DNA of 53,437 nt, taken from the NCBI GenBank assembly GCA_947470805.1, contig CANIVU010000056.1, positions 1 to 53,437 of the forward strand, read 5' to 3'. Numbering within the stretch: position 1 is the first letter of the stretch; every line of letters begins with the position of its first letter. Shown piece by piece: positions 35,432 to 43,598 of this stretch. The position numbers were made by a program, and so were the translations under genes. The notes under the pieces were generated by a model, which saw only the letters and a list, made by a program, of their open reading frames with translations, was not told the origin of the DNA and did not search any database. The DNA is from Acidobacteriota bacterium (lineage in GTDB: Bacteria > Acidobacteriota > Terriglobia > Bryobacterales > Bryobacteraceae).

Positions 35432-35783
35432 CGAACGGCAACAGCGCCCGCACGCGCTCATCGCGCAAATACAGCCCGCCCCACACCAGCACGCCCAGCA
35501 ACGGCGTGGCAAAGTACGGGTCGTCCACGCGCACATGCGTCGCCGTCGCCCCGCCCAGATACGCCGTCAGCAAAATCGCTCCCAACACGCTCGTCCGCGG
35601 CACCAGATAGACGATCGTGCATAGAACTTCCAATACCCCCAGCCCCATGGCCTTGCTCACCGGCCAACCCAAATGCGCGAACCCCTCCGCCAGCCCCGGC
35701 GGCTGCGCCAGCTTCATCCCCGCGCTGACCAGAAGCATCAGCACCGGCACCGCGCTCATCGCCCAGCTGCTCCAGCGTTTCAC
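35421..35783 (-). CDS. DoxX-like small membrane protein
   Basis: A 120-residue protein with four predicted spans (SWAMSAVPVLMLLVSAGMKL, AMGLGVLEVLCTIVYLVP, SVLGAILLTAYLGGATATHV, PLLGVLVWGGLYL). The spacing matches DoxX-like proteins, for which a redox or quinone-related function has been suggested without firm proof. The ATG overlaps the stop of the upstream DUF1080 gene, so the two are translationally coupled. Confidence 0.85.
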   Translation of the reverse strand: MKRWSSWAMSAVPVLMLLVSAGMKLAQPPGLAEGFAHLGWPVSKAMGLGVLEVLCTIVYLVPRTSVLGAILLTAYLGGATATHVRVDDPYFATPLLGVLVWGGLYLRDERVRALLPFVTK

Positions 35784-36394
35784 TGCTTCACGCTAATTTC
35801 TTTGAAGAACACAATCGACTTCTCATCGTGGTTCTGCACCCCGATGTACCCCTTGTTCGCCCGCGGTCCGCGAATCGGTTCAAACCACTGCTTCCGCTCT
35901 GGCACCGCCTGCCCCTCTTTGTATTCGTTCACCAATTTCCCGTTCAGCTTCACCCGTGTCACCCCGCCCTTCAGCTCAATCTCCAACGTGTTCCATTCCC
36001 CCGTCGGCTTCTGGTTCCGCTGCGTCACTTTGCTGATGGAATAGATCGCCCCGGTGCAATGCCAGTCGTCCCCCGCCGAATCAATCTGCACCTCGTAGCC
36101 GTTGTGAACCCCGTACCAGGCGTCTTTCGGCTGCTCCGGCATCCGGATCACCACGCCCGAATTCCCACGCTCGCTCGTGGTCTTAAACACTAGCCGGATC
36201 GTCGTATCCCCAAACGCCGCCGGTTCAAAGTACAACAGCCCCATCCCGCCGCCCGTCTTCAACATCCCGTCTTCCACGGTAAACCCAGGCCACCCCACCT
36301 GCTTCCAGCCGGTCATATCCTTGCCGTTGAACAACGGCTTCCACGCGGCAAACAGTCCAGGCGTGAGCAGGGCGAAAAGCAGTAGGAGTCGCAT
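35780..36394 (-). CDS. DUF1080 secreted protein (3-keto-disaccharide hydrolase domain)
   Basis: A 204-residue exported protein. A signal peptide (MRLLLLFALLTPGLFA) precedes a concanavalin-like jelly-roll fold with the DUF1080 signatures WKPLFNGKDMTGWKQ, SGVVIRMPEQPKDAWYGVHNGYEVQI and GYIGVQNHDEKSIVFFKEI. In Bacteroidetes such domains hydrolyse 3-keto-glucosides. This fits the Gfo/Idh/MocA oxidoreductase elsewhere in the window, which could make keto-sugars. Its stop overlaps the DoxX start. Confidence 0.9.
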   Translation of the reverse strand: MRLLLLFALLTPGLFAAWKPLFNGKDMTGWKQVGWPGFTVEDGMLKTGGGMGLLYFEPAAFGDTTIRLVFKTTSERGNSGVVIRMPEQPKDAWYGVHNGYEVQIDSAGDDWHCTGAIYSISKVTQRNQKPTGEWNTLEIELKGGVTRVKLNGKLVNEYKEGQAVPERKQWFEPIRGPRANKGYIGVQNHDEKSIVFFKEISVKQ

Positions 36395-36443
36395 ATCGTT
36401 CGGTCTCCAGTATGAAACTTCCCGCCCCACTCGTGTCAAATCG

Positions 36444-36818
36444 CTACTGCTTCTTCGCCTCGAACGGCCGCGCCTGCCCGCCCTCGCGTTCCGCGTTGCC
36501 CTTCATCACGGCGCCTTCCACCGTCCCGCTGTACATGGTCTTCATATCCCCATTCGGCGTCGAAATTGTCGTCGAAAAACTGAACTTGTTCCCGTCCAGC
36601 TTCCCGTCTTTGACCTCCGATGCCGGCGGTTCCATCTCGCCAAACTTCATCGAGAATTTCCCCGTCACCTTCCCGCCCTCTTCCTTCAGCTCGAAGGTCT
36701 GCACGATGGTCATCGCCTGCCCATCCCGCTCCATCTTCCGTTCCGACACCCACTTGCCATCAATCGGTCCGGCAAACACCACTCCGGCCAGCAGCAGCAA
36801 AGAAACCAGCAGTTTCAT
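36444..36818 (-). CDS. Small secreted beta-barrel-like hypothetical protein
   Basis: A 124-residue exported protein. The signal peptide is MKLLVSLLLLAGVVFA. The mature part alternates short charged strands (GKWVSERKMERDGQAMTI, GGKVTGKFSMKFGEM, GNKFSFSTTI, MYSGTVEGAVMKGNAE), a pattern seen in small lipocalin-like or DUF-type beta-barrels that are frequent in Acidobacteriota. No catalytic motif is visible. It lies 49 bases upstream of the DUF1080 gene on the same strand. Confidence 0.7.
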   Translation of the reverse strand: MKLLVSLLLLAGVVFAGPIDGKWVSERKMERDGQAMTIVQTFELKEEGGKVTGKFSMKFGEMEPPASEVKDGKLDGNKFSFSTTISTPNGDMKTMYSGTVEGAVMKGNAEREGGQARPFEAKKQ

Positions 36819-36865
36819 AACGTCTCCCTAAAGCGAGCTCTGCCCGCCCCGGCAGGATAGCAAAA

Positions 36866-38128
36866 TCACCTACGGGTCAACTTATACGCCAACCCAATCG
36901 CCGCCCACGTCGCCCCCAGCAGCAACGATTTCGGACTCAAACTCGCCCACATATACAGGCACAGCAATAACCCGCAAGCCGGCGCAATCGCATCATAACT
37001 CCGCACCCGCCACGCCCGCAGAAACGCCGCCAGGTTCACCCCAATGAACCCAATAAACGCGCCAAAGTTCAACAACTCCGCGCCCAGCTCATACGTCAGC
37101 GTCAACGCCCCCGCCAGCGAAATTGCCCCAATCAACAACACGTTCCAAGCCGGTACCTGCCGCACCGCATCAATCCGCGCAAAGAACCGTGGCGGCAAAA
37201 CATTGTCCCGTCCCATCCCGAACAACAGCCGCGCCCCCGCCATCTGCCCGCCGCTGCCCGAACCTACCGTTGCCACCAGCAGCGTCAAATTCACCGCATG
37301 AAACAGCCACATCCCCCCGGCCCTTCCCGCAATGTACACATACGCCGTATCCACGTCCGGAAACGCCTCCCCGTGCGGCCAAACCAGCTGCCCCGCGTAC
37401 ACCTCAATCGCCGACAAAATCCCAATCAGCAAACACACAATCACCGTCGCCTTCGGAATCGTGTTCTCCGCGTCTACCGTCTCTTCGGATAACGTCGAAA
37501 TCGCGTCAAACCCAATGTAGGTCAACACCGCCAGCGCCGTCCCCGCCGAAAACGTTGACATCGTAAACGTGGCCGGATCATAGAACGGTTTCCAGAAATC
37601 CGCCGGATGCGTCTGCAGGAAAACCGCCGTCGCCCCCAGCATCCACGCCACCACCACGCCCATCACAATCGCCAGATATTTGTGCGTGTTCGCCGCCGCC
37701 TGAATGTTTCGCAGGTTCAGCCACGTGAACACCAGCGTGAAGAAAATCGTCCACGCCGCATACGGCACCGCCGGCAGAAAATTCCCCGCCGCCTTCGAAC
37801 ACCAGATCACGCAGATCAGCGGATTAATCACGTAATCCAGCAACAAGCCCCACCCCGTCAAAAAGCCCAGCGTCGGATGAATCTCCTTCCCCACATACGT
37901 GTACGCCGACCCCGCGCTCGGGTACACCCGCGCCATCCGCCCATAGCTGATCGCCGTCAGCAGCATCCCCACCATCGCCACCAGCACCGTCGAAACCACA
38001 TGCCCGCCGGCTTTATTACTCACCACCCCAAACAGCGGCATCGGCGCCGTCGGCTGAATAATAATCAGCCCCATGAAGATCAAATGCCGCAGGTGCAATG
38101 CACGTCGAAGTTCCGGAGCCTGGTCCAT
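36866..38128 (-). CDS. APC-superfamily amino acid permease
   Basis: A 420-residue transporter with about 12 spans. The N-terminal LIFMGLIIIQPTAPMPLFG, the family segment MARVYPSAGSAYTYVGKEIHPTLGFLTGW, and FDAISTLSEETVDAENTIPKATVI near residue 215 are characteristic of the APC / amino acid-polyamine-organocation group. It likely imports an amino acid or amine. The ATG at 38128 is the first clear start. Only 18 bases separate it from the divergent DUF58 gene. Confidence 0.92.
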   Translation of the reverse strand: MDQAPELRRALHLRHLIFMGLIIIQPTAPMPLFGVVSNKAGGHVVSTVLVAMVGMLLTAISYGRMARVYPSAGSAYTYVGKEIHPTLGFLTGWGLLLDYVINPLICVIWCSKAAGNFLPAVPYAAWTIFFTLVFTWLNLRNIQAAANTHKYLAIVMGVVVAWMLGATAVFLQTHPADFWKPFYDPATFTMSTFSAGTALAVLTYIGFDAISTLSEETVDAENTIPKATVIVCLLIGILSAIEVYAGQLVWPHGEAFPDVDTAYVYIAGRAGGMWLFHAVNLTLLVATVGSGSGGQMAGARLLFGMGRDNVLPPRFFARIDAVRQVPAWNVLLIGAISLAGALTLTYELGAELLNFGAFIGFIGVNLAAFLRAWRVRSYDAIAPACGLLLCLYMWASLSPKSLLLGATWAAIGLAYKLTRR

Positions 38129-38146
38129 CGTTGTATTGTCAACGAT

Positions 38147-39196
38147 ATGAGGAAGCTTTGGCGTCGCGCGGCGGAAGCCTGGCGCACGCGGATCGATCAA
38201 CGCATCACAAAGGCCGGTCTCGCCTTCACGCTCGCCGTCGTTTTGACGGGCGCCGCGGCGTTCCTGTCGGCCAACAATCTCATCTTCCTCATCACCTCCG
38301 CCCTCATGGCCACGCTCCTCGTTTCCGGCTTCGTCAACCGCCTTTCCCTCGCCGGTCTCGAAGTCGAATTCCACCCGCCCGAACACCTCTTCGCCCGCGA
38401 ACAATCCATGGCAAAACTCGTCGTCCGCAACGAAAAGAGTTGGATGCCCAGCTTCGCCACCCGCCTCCAGTCCGTCCACTCCGACGGCCTCTCCCAGCCC
38501 ATCTTTTTCCCCATGATCCCGGGCGGCGAAACCGTCACCGAATACTCCAGCGTCCGCTTCTCCCACCGCGGCCGCTTCCGCGACAACTCCCTCCAATTCA
38601 CCTCCCGCTTCCCCTTCGGTTTCGCCGAACGCCGCGCCCGTGTCACCCTCCATGCCGACGTTCTCGTCTACCCCGCCCTCGAACCCCAGCCCTACGCCCA
38701 GGATTTCCTCGCTCAGGTCGAAGGAGAAATCCAGGCCCGCCGCGCCGGCGCCGGCGACGAGTTCTACCGCCTCCGCCCCTACCTCCCCACCGACCCCGCC
38801 AGCCGCATCGACTGGCGCTCCACCGCCCGCCACGGCCAACTCCACGTCCGCGAACACGCCCAGGAAGACGCCGTCACCGTCCACATCATCCTTGATCTCT
38901 TCACCGCCGAAGCCGGCATGCCCTGGCTCGAACGCGCCCTCGAAACCGCCGCCTGGCTCTGTGCCCGCCTCGAAGACGCCAACGTCGAATACTCCCTCCG
39001 CACCCAGGAACGCATCCTCGAAATCCCCCGCGACGGCGATCTCTACACCGTCCTGCGCTACCTCGCCGTCGTCGAACCAACCCCCTTCGGCGAACGCGAT
39101 ACGCTCCACAAAATCATGCCCGCCGAATCCGAAGGCTTCGTCATCATCCTCACCCCGGCCCCTCCCGCGCCCCCGCCACCACCGGCCTCGTCGTAG
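38147..39196 (+). CDS. DUF58 domain protein
   Basis: A 349-residue protein. Two adjacent hydrophobic segments at residues 25-70 anchor it, and a central region (FHPPEHLFAREQSMAKLVVRN, PFGFAERRARV, VYPALEP) leads to the DUF58 motif FYRLRPYLPTDPASRIDWRSTARHGQLHVREH near 225-255. DUF58 proteins usually sit beside MoxR ATPases; none is adjacent here. The product ends in a Pro-rich tail (PAPPAPPPPPASS). The start ATG has no strong ribosome site and is 18 bases from the divergent permease. Confidence 0.88.
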   Translation: MRKLWRRAAEAWRTRIDQRITKAGLAFTLAVVLTGAAAFLSANNLIFLITSALMATLLVSGFVNRLSLAGLEVEFHPPEHLFAREQSMAKLVVRNEKSWMPSFATRLQSVHSDGLSQPIFFPMIPGGETVTEYSSVRFSHRGRFRDNSLQFTSRFPFGFAERRARVTLHADVLVYPALEPQPYAQDFLAQVEGEIQARRAGAGDEFYRLRPYLPTDPASRIDWRSTARHGQLHVREHAQEDAVTVHIILDLFTAEAGMPWLERALETAAWLCARLEDANVEYSLRTQERILEIPRDGDLYTVLRYLAVVEPTPFGERDTLHKIMPAESEGFVIILTPAPPAPPPPPASS

Positions 39197-39221
39197 GCTC
39201 GTGATAGCCTTTGATTTCGGC

Positions 39222-41129
39222 ATGAATCTACGATCTTTAATCTGGTGCGTCCTCCCCGCCGTTCTCGCCGCGCAAGACCCCGCCCCCATCGACCCGGTGA
39301 AGACCGAAATCACCGTCAACGAAAAAATCGCTGCCGAAGCCCCCGCCGCCATCACCGTCTGGCCCAAACTCCAAATCCAAGCCAACCCCGGCGTCAACGT
39401 CGACGACCGCCTCCGCTCCGTCCCCGGCTTCACCCTCTTCCGCCGCAGTTCATCGATAGTGGCCAACCCCACCACCCAGGGCATCTCCCTCCGCGGCCTC
39501 GGCTCCTCCGGCGCCTCCCGCACCCTCGTCCTCTGGGACGGCATCCCCGCCAATGATCCCTTCGGCGGCTGGGTCTATTGGACCCGCTTCGCCCCCGAAG
39601 AAATCGATCGCATTGAAGTCGTCCGCGGCGCCTCGACGAGTGTTTTTGGCGATCGCGCCATCGGCGGCAGCATCCAGCTCTTCAGCCGCCAGGCGGAGCC
39701 CTGGCGCCTCCACGGTGCCTACGAAGGCGGCAACAAAGGAACCCACCAAATCGGTGCCGGCTTCAGCCATCTGAAGCCCCGCTGGGCCTTCAGCACCGAT
39801 ACCCGCCTCTTCCGTACCGATGGCTTCTACATCATCGAAGACGGCCGCCGCGGCGCCGCCGATACCAAGGCCGGCGTCCACTTCGCCGCCGGCGATGTCC
39901 GCCTCGATTACACCGGCGCCAAAGATCGCTTCTTCCTGAAGTTCGACGCCCTCACCGAGGACCGTGCCAACGGCACCGTTCTCCAACGCAACTCCACCAG
40001 CCTCGGCAACATCTCCGGCCAGTACTTCCGCGAATTCGGCAAGGACAACCTCAGCCTCTCCGCCTGGCACGGCCAGGAAGAATTCCACGCCAGCTTTTCA
40101 ACCATCCTCGGTGCCAACCGCGCCACCGAGCGCCTAACCATGCGCCAACAAGTCCCCGCCGATGTCAGCGGCGGCTCCGCCCTCTACCGCCTGCAACGGA
40201 CGGGCGCGAACGCGCTCTTCGGCGGCGACTTCACCCGCGTCGAAGGCTACAGCATTGAAACCAGTTTCCCCACCGGCTTCGCCAATCGCGGCGGCATCCA
40301 GTGGCAGCGCGGAGCGTTTGCCCAGGCCGATGTCAAAGCCGGCCCAGTCAAGTTCTTCGGCGGCGGCCGCGTCCACGCCGCCGGCACGCAGGGCAGCTTC
40401 TTCTCCCCCAGCGGCGGCTTCGTCGTGGGCCGCAAACAGTGGCGCGGCCGCGGCAGCGTCTACCGCTCCTTCCGCGCGCCGACGCTCAACGAACTCTTCC
40501 GCGAATTCCGCGCCGGCAACGCCGTCACCCGCGCCAACGATCTGTTGAAACCCGAATTCGCCTTCGGCTCCGAACTCGGCCTCGATTACTCCGGCGAAAC
40601 CACCCGCGCCTCCATCACAGCCTTCCGCACCTCCCTGACAGACCTCATCACTAACGTCACGTTGCTCTCCACGCCCGCCCTCATCGAACGCCAGCGCCGC
40701 AACGCCGGCGCAGCTCTCACGCGCGGTATCGAAGCAACGGTCACCCAACAGTGGCGCCACAATCTGCGTCTCGAACTCGCCTGGCTCTTCAGCGATAGCC
40801 GCTTCACCAATCGCCTCCGCATCGCCCAGGTGCCGAAACATGCCGGCAACGCCCTACTCATGTGGTCCAAGGGAAAGACGTTAATCAGCGGCGGCCTCCG
40901 CAGCTTCTCCATGCAATTCGATGATGAGTTGAACACCTTCCGCCTGCCCGGTTACGCCACGGTCCAACTCGCCATGCGCCACAATCTGACGACGCAGCTC
41001 TCGGCCATCGCCAGCTTTGAAAATCTCCTCGACCGGCGCTTCTACACCGCCTTCTCGCCCATCCCCAACGTCGGCATCCCGCGCATGTGGCGCGGCGGCC
41101 TCCGTTGGGAAGGCCGCGTCCGAAAGTAA
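39222..41129 (+). CDS. TonB-dependent receptor (BtuB/siderophore-size)
   Basis: A 635-residue outer-membrane receptor. A signal peptide (MNLRSLIWCVLPAVLAA) is followed by a plug domain (VDDRLRSVPGFTLFRRSS, QGISLRGLGSSGASRTLVLWDGIPANDP, IDRIEVVRGASTSVFGDRAIGG) and a 22-strand-size barrel (RGRGSVYRSFRAPTLNELFREF; LPGYATVQLAMRHNLT; SFENLLDRRFYTAF). Unlike the two large Oar-like receptors in the window, it lacks the carboxypeptidase-regulatory domain, so it is closer to vitamin B12 or siderophore receptors. An in-frame GTG lies at 39201. A lipase-like gene follows after six bases. Confidence 0.9.
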   Translation: MNLRSLIWCVLPAVLAAQDPAPIDPVKTEITVNEKIAAEAPAAITVWPKLQIQANPGVNVDDRLRSVPGFTLFRRSSSIVANPTTQGISLRGLGSSGASRTLVLWDGIPANDPFGGWVYWTRFAPEEIDRIEVVRGASTSVFGDRAIGGSIQLFSRQAEPWRLHGAYEGGNKGTHQIGAGFSHLKPRWAFSTDTRLFRTDGFYIIEDGRRGAADTKAGVHFAAGDVRLDYTGAKDRFFLKFDALTEDRANGTVLQRNSTSLGNISGQYFREFGKDNLSLSAWHGQEEFHASFSTILGANRATERLTMRQQVPADVSGGSALYRLQRTGANALFGGDFTRVEGYSIETSFPTGFANRGGIQWQRGAFAQADVKAGPVKFFGGGRVHAAGTQGSFFSPSGGFVVGRKQWRGRGSVYRSFRAPTLNELFREFRAGNAVTRANDLLKPEFAFGSELGLDYSGETTRASITAFRTSLTDLITNVTLLSTPALIERQRRNAGAALTRGIEATVTQQWRHNLRLELAWLFSDSRFTNRLRIAQVPKHAGNALLMWSKGKTLISGGLRSFSMQFDDELNTFRLPGYATVQLAMRHNLTTQLSAIASFENLLDRRFYTAFSPIPNVGIPRMWRGGLRWEGRVRK

Positions 41130-41135
41130 CCCGCC

Positions 41136-41948
41136 GTGGTAACGTTCCGTACACTCTTCTACCCGCCCCAGGGCCACGCGTATAAAGCGAGCCCAGTCGA
41201 TCTCGCCATGCTCGCCTACGGCCAGGACGGCGAAACGCCAATGGGCTGGGAAGGAGTAAAAAGCCGCCTCTCCGCCCTGTCCTACTCCGCCGAACCCATC
41301 GGGGATTGGAATGGCCCCGGCACCCAGGGGTACGTCGCCACCAACGAGCACCAAACGGTCCTCTCGTTCCGAGGCACGGAGCCCAATGACTGGGCCGATC
41401 TCTTTATCAACCTCAAGCTCCTCCCCGCCACTGAAGCAGGCGAGGCGAAGGTGCACGAAGGGTTTCAAAAGGCGTTAAACGAAGTCTGGTCGCAGGTAGA
41501 ATCCACGCTCCCGGCGAACCTGCCGTTACTCATCTGCGGCCATAGTTTAGGAGGCGCGCTCGCCCTTCTGGCCGCCAGCAGGCTCTCCGCGCGAACCCCA
41601 CAGGTGTACACGTATGGCGCACCCAGAGTCGGCAACCAGGCCTGGGGCCAGCGCCTGCTGGAAGCCACCAACCACCGCGTATTTCGCAACGTGAATGAAG
41701 AGGACATGATCGCCTCCGTCCCGGCGCGCCATTTGGGCTACGCCCACGCGCCAGCAAACGTGATCCGCCTCCGCGAAGGCAGCGTGTCGGAGGACAGCGT
41801 GGATCTCGGCGCCAACCCGTTGGAGCTAGCCGCCGCCATCAGCGAACTCGCCCGCTGGGTCGTCCACTGCGATCTAAGCAAACCGGTGAACCAACCCCGC
41901 CTCGCCGCCCACTCCCCCAGCCGCTACCTCAGCCGCGCGCCAGCCTAA
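41136..41948 (+). CDS. Class 3 lipase-like alpha/beta hydrolase
   Basis: A 270-residue hydrolase. The nucleophile elbow GHSLGG (in LLICGHSLGGALALLAASRL, near residue 135), the preceding SFRGTEPNDW oxyanion region, and the later YTYGAPRVGNQAWG with the Asp in NEEDMIASVP match fungal-type class 3 lipases. The catalytic His is probably HAPANVIRL. There is no obvious signal peptide. It starts with GTG six bases after the TonB receptor, so it may be cotranscribed with it. Confidence 0.85.
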   Translation: MVTFRTLFYPPQGHAYKASPVDLAMLAYGQDGETPMGWEGVKSRLSALSYSAEPIGDWNGPGTQGYVATNEHQTVLSFRGTEPNDWADLFINLKLLPATEAGEAKVHEGFQKALNEVWSQVESTLPANLPLLICGHSLGGALALLAASRLSARTPQVYTYGAPRVGNQAWGQRLLEATNHRVFRNVNEEDMIASVPARHLGYAHAPANVIRLREGSVSEDSVDLGANPLELAAAISELARWVVHCDLSKPVNQPRLAAHSPSRYLSRAPA

Positions 41949-41957
41949 TCAACAACT

Positions 41958-42053
41958 CTCCGGGGACATGCCGAGCACACTACCCTCCGGGGACATGCCG
42001 GGCAGACCCTCCGATGCAGTTCGGCCTGTAGCCCTAACTGCAGGCGTGTCCCC
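41958..42053. repeat. REP-like intergenic element built on a GGGGACA motif
   Basis: A 16-base direct repeat CTCCGGGGACATGCCG occurs at 41958-41973 and 41985-42000. A near-inverse GGCGTGTCCCC follows at 42043-42053, and TGCAGTT/AACTGCA (42015-42021, 42036-42042) makes an inner stem. The block lies between two convergent genes and could fold into a long hairpin that acts as a bidirectional terminator. Its GGGGACA/TGTCCCC core recurs in the convergent gap at 51974-52056. Confidence 0.6.
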
Positions 42054-42118
42054 TAGACGCGATGCCTCCCGCAGAAGCCCGAAGCCCGACGCCCGAAACC
42101 ACAAGCCCCAAAAGAAGC

Positions 42119-43546
42119 CTACCGCCCCTTCCGCGCCCCCTGCAACGTCGTCCACGGCCGCGCCGGCATATCTTTCAAGTACGGCCGCGCCCACCCATTC
42201 TCCGGATGCTGCGCCAAATGCCGCGCCGCTCGGAACGGAACCCCGCACTGCGGCCCGATCGCGCCGGTGAACGTCATCTGCGACGCCATCGCCCCATCGG
42301 CCACCTTGTTCTGTACTGCCCCCGCCAAGCCGAACGGTGGCACCCACGACACAACTCCGCGCGGCGACAAATCAATCCGCCCACACAACGTCCGCTCATT
42401 CGGGTCCGTTTTGCCCGTAAAACTGTCCACTGAATCCGCCAGGAATCGCTGCCCGGCTTTGACGTCAATCTTGCCCTTCCACTCCGCCATCAACTGTTCC
42501 CACCGCACCCGCCGCGCATTCGCGCTGATGCTCTTGTCTTTCATGTTGAACGTCGTCTCTTCCTCCGCCAGCTTTTCGTTCACCGGGAAGTTCGACCCCA
42601 CAAAATAACCATCCGTCGTCCGCCGCAACGTTACGTTCTTCAATCCCAGTTCCAGGCTCGCAATCTCGCCCGTCTTGTTGTCCCCGATCAGCCAGTTATT
42701 CGCATAACCGCCATTATTCCCCTCGCTCATAATCTGCGCGAACTCATCGATCGAATTGGCATACTGCATCGCCTTCCGCGCCCGCACAAACTCCGGAATC
42801 CCCTCCGGATCGAATCCCGTGAACTGGCTGATCGTCGTCTCGGTAATCATCATCCCCGCCGAGTTGATGCCGAAATCGTCCCCACTGTGAATCACGCCCG
42901 GCAACCCGTCCATGAAGATCCGGTTGCCCTTCTCCGGAACAATATCGAAGGCAATGTTCCAACGTTGCCCGTCCAGATAACCGGTCCAGGCGTTGTGCCC
43001 CATCACGATCTTCCCGTCTTTCGTATAGTCGCCCGTCGCGATGAACGCACTGCACCGCTCCGGAACGGAAACATGCTTCTGGTGCTCGCCCTCGGGTTGC
43101 TTCTTCTCCCAGTAGGGAACGTAGTAGGGGCCCAGTTCCAGGTACGCGTTCAACGCCACCACGTCCCATACATCCAGCTTCACCCCGCGCGATTGCAACC
43201 CTGTGACGATACCCTGCAACTCTTCCCGGTACTCGCCTTCCACCCTCGGCCACAACACGTCCTCGGCCGCCTTCCGGAAGAAATCCCAGTCTTTCTTGGT
43301 GTCGTGCTCCAACTCCAGCGCCACGATCTTCTGCAACTCCGCAATCTCTTTCGAAAGCAGATGCCCGTGCTGGTAGCCGATCTCGGCCGGCGTCCCCTCC
43401 AAATGGACCTGGATCCATCCGTTCAGCGGCGCTTTACGCGACGCCTTCCGCAACACGGCCTCAGGATGCTCAGGTGCGGCGGGCCGGGCAATCAAAGGGG
43501 AGAACAGACAAACGAAGAAGGTAACAATCACGGACCGAAACGTCAC
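42119..43546 (-). CDS. C45-family autoproteolytic acyltransferase/hydrolase (Ntn)
   Basis: A 475-residue exported protein. A signal peptide (VTFRSVIVTFFVCLFSPLIARP) precedes the C45/phospholipase-B-like fold (VHLEGTPAEIGYQHGHLLSKEI, VALNAYLEL). The presumed self-cleavage site has the nucleophile Cys in ERCSAFIATGDYTKDG near residue 165, followed by GHNAWTGY, SAGMMITETTI and NNWLIGDNKTGEIASLELG. Relatives cleave or form amide bonds. The GTG start has GAGGAGAT seven bases upstream. It is divergent from the parvulin gene. Confidence 0.87.
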   Translation of the reverse strand: MTFRSVIVTFFVCLFSPLIARPAAPEHPEAVLRKASRKAPLNGWIQVHLEGTPAEIGYQHGHLLSKEIAELQKIVALELEHDTKKDWDFFRKAAEDVLWPRVEGEYREELQGIVTGLQSRGVKLDVWDVVALNAYLELGPYYVPYWEKKQPEGEHQKHVSVPERCSAFIATGDYTKDGKIVMGHNAWTGYLDGQRWNIAFDIVPEKGNRIFMDGLPGVIHSGDDFGINSAGMMITETTISQFTGFDPEGIPEFVRARKAMQYANSIDEFAQIMSEGNNGGYANNWLIGDNKTGEIASLELGLKNVTLRRTTDGYFVGSNFPVNEKLAEEETTFNMKDKSISANARRVRWEQLMAEWKGKIDVKAGQRFLADSVDSFTGKTDPNERTLCGRIDLSPRGVVSWVPPFGLAGAVQNKVADGAMASQMTFTGAIGPQCGVPFRAARHLAQHPENGWARPYLKDMPARPWTTLQGARKGR

Positions 43547-43598
43547 GATATCTCCTCGGGTCAATCTATAGTATAGGAGGTTCAGTACACTGGAAAAG

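Noticed and set aside
37607-38146. Long open frame upstream of the DUF58 start on the plus strand
   Set aside because: It is Arg/His-rich and antisense to a clear APC permease; the DUF58 protein begins naturally at 38147.
38129-39553. Minus-strand open frame extending the permease N terminus by 475 residues
   Set aside because: The sequence is Gly/Glu-rich low-complexity antisense of the DUF58 gene; the permease has a normal N terminus at 38128.
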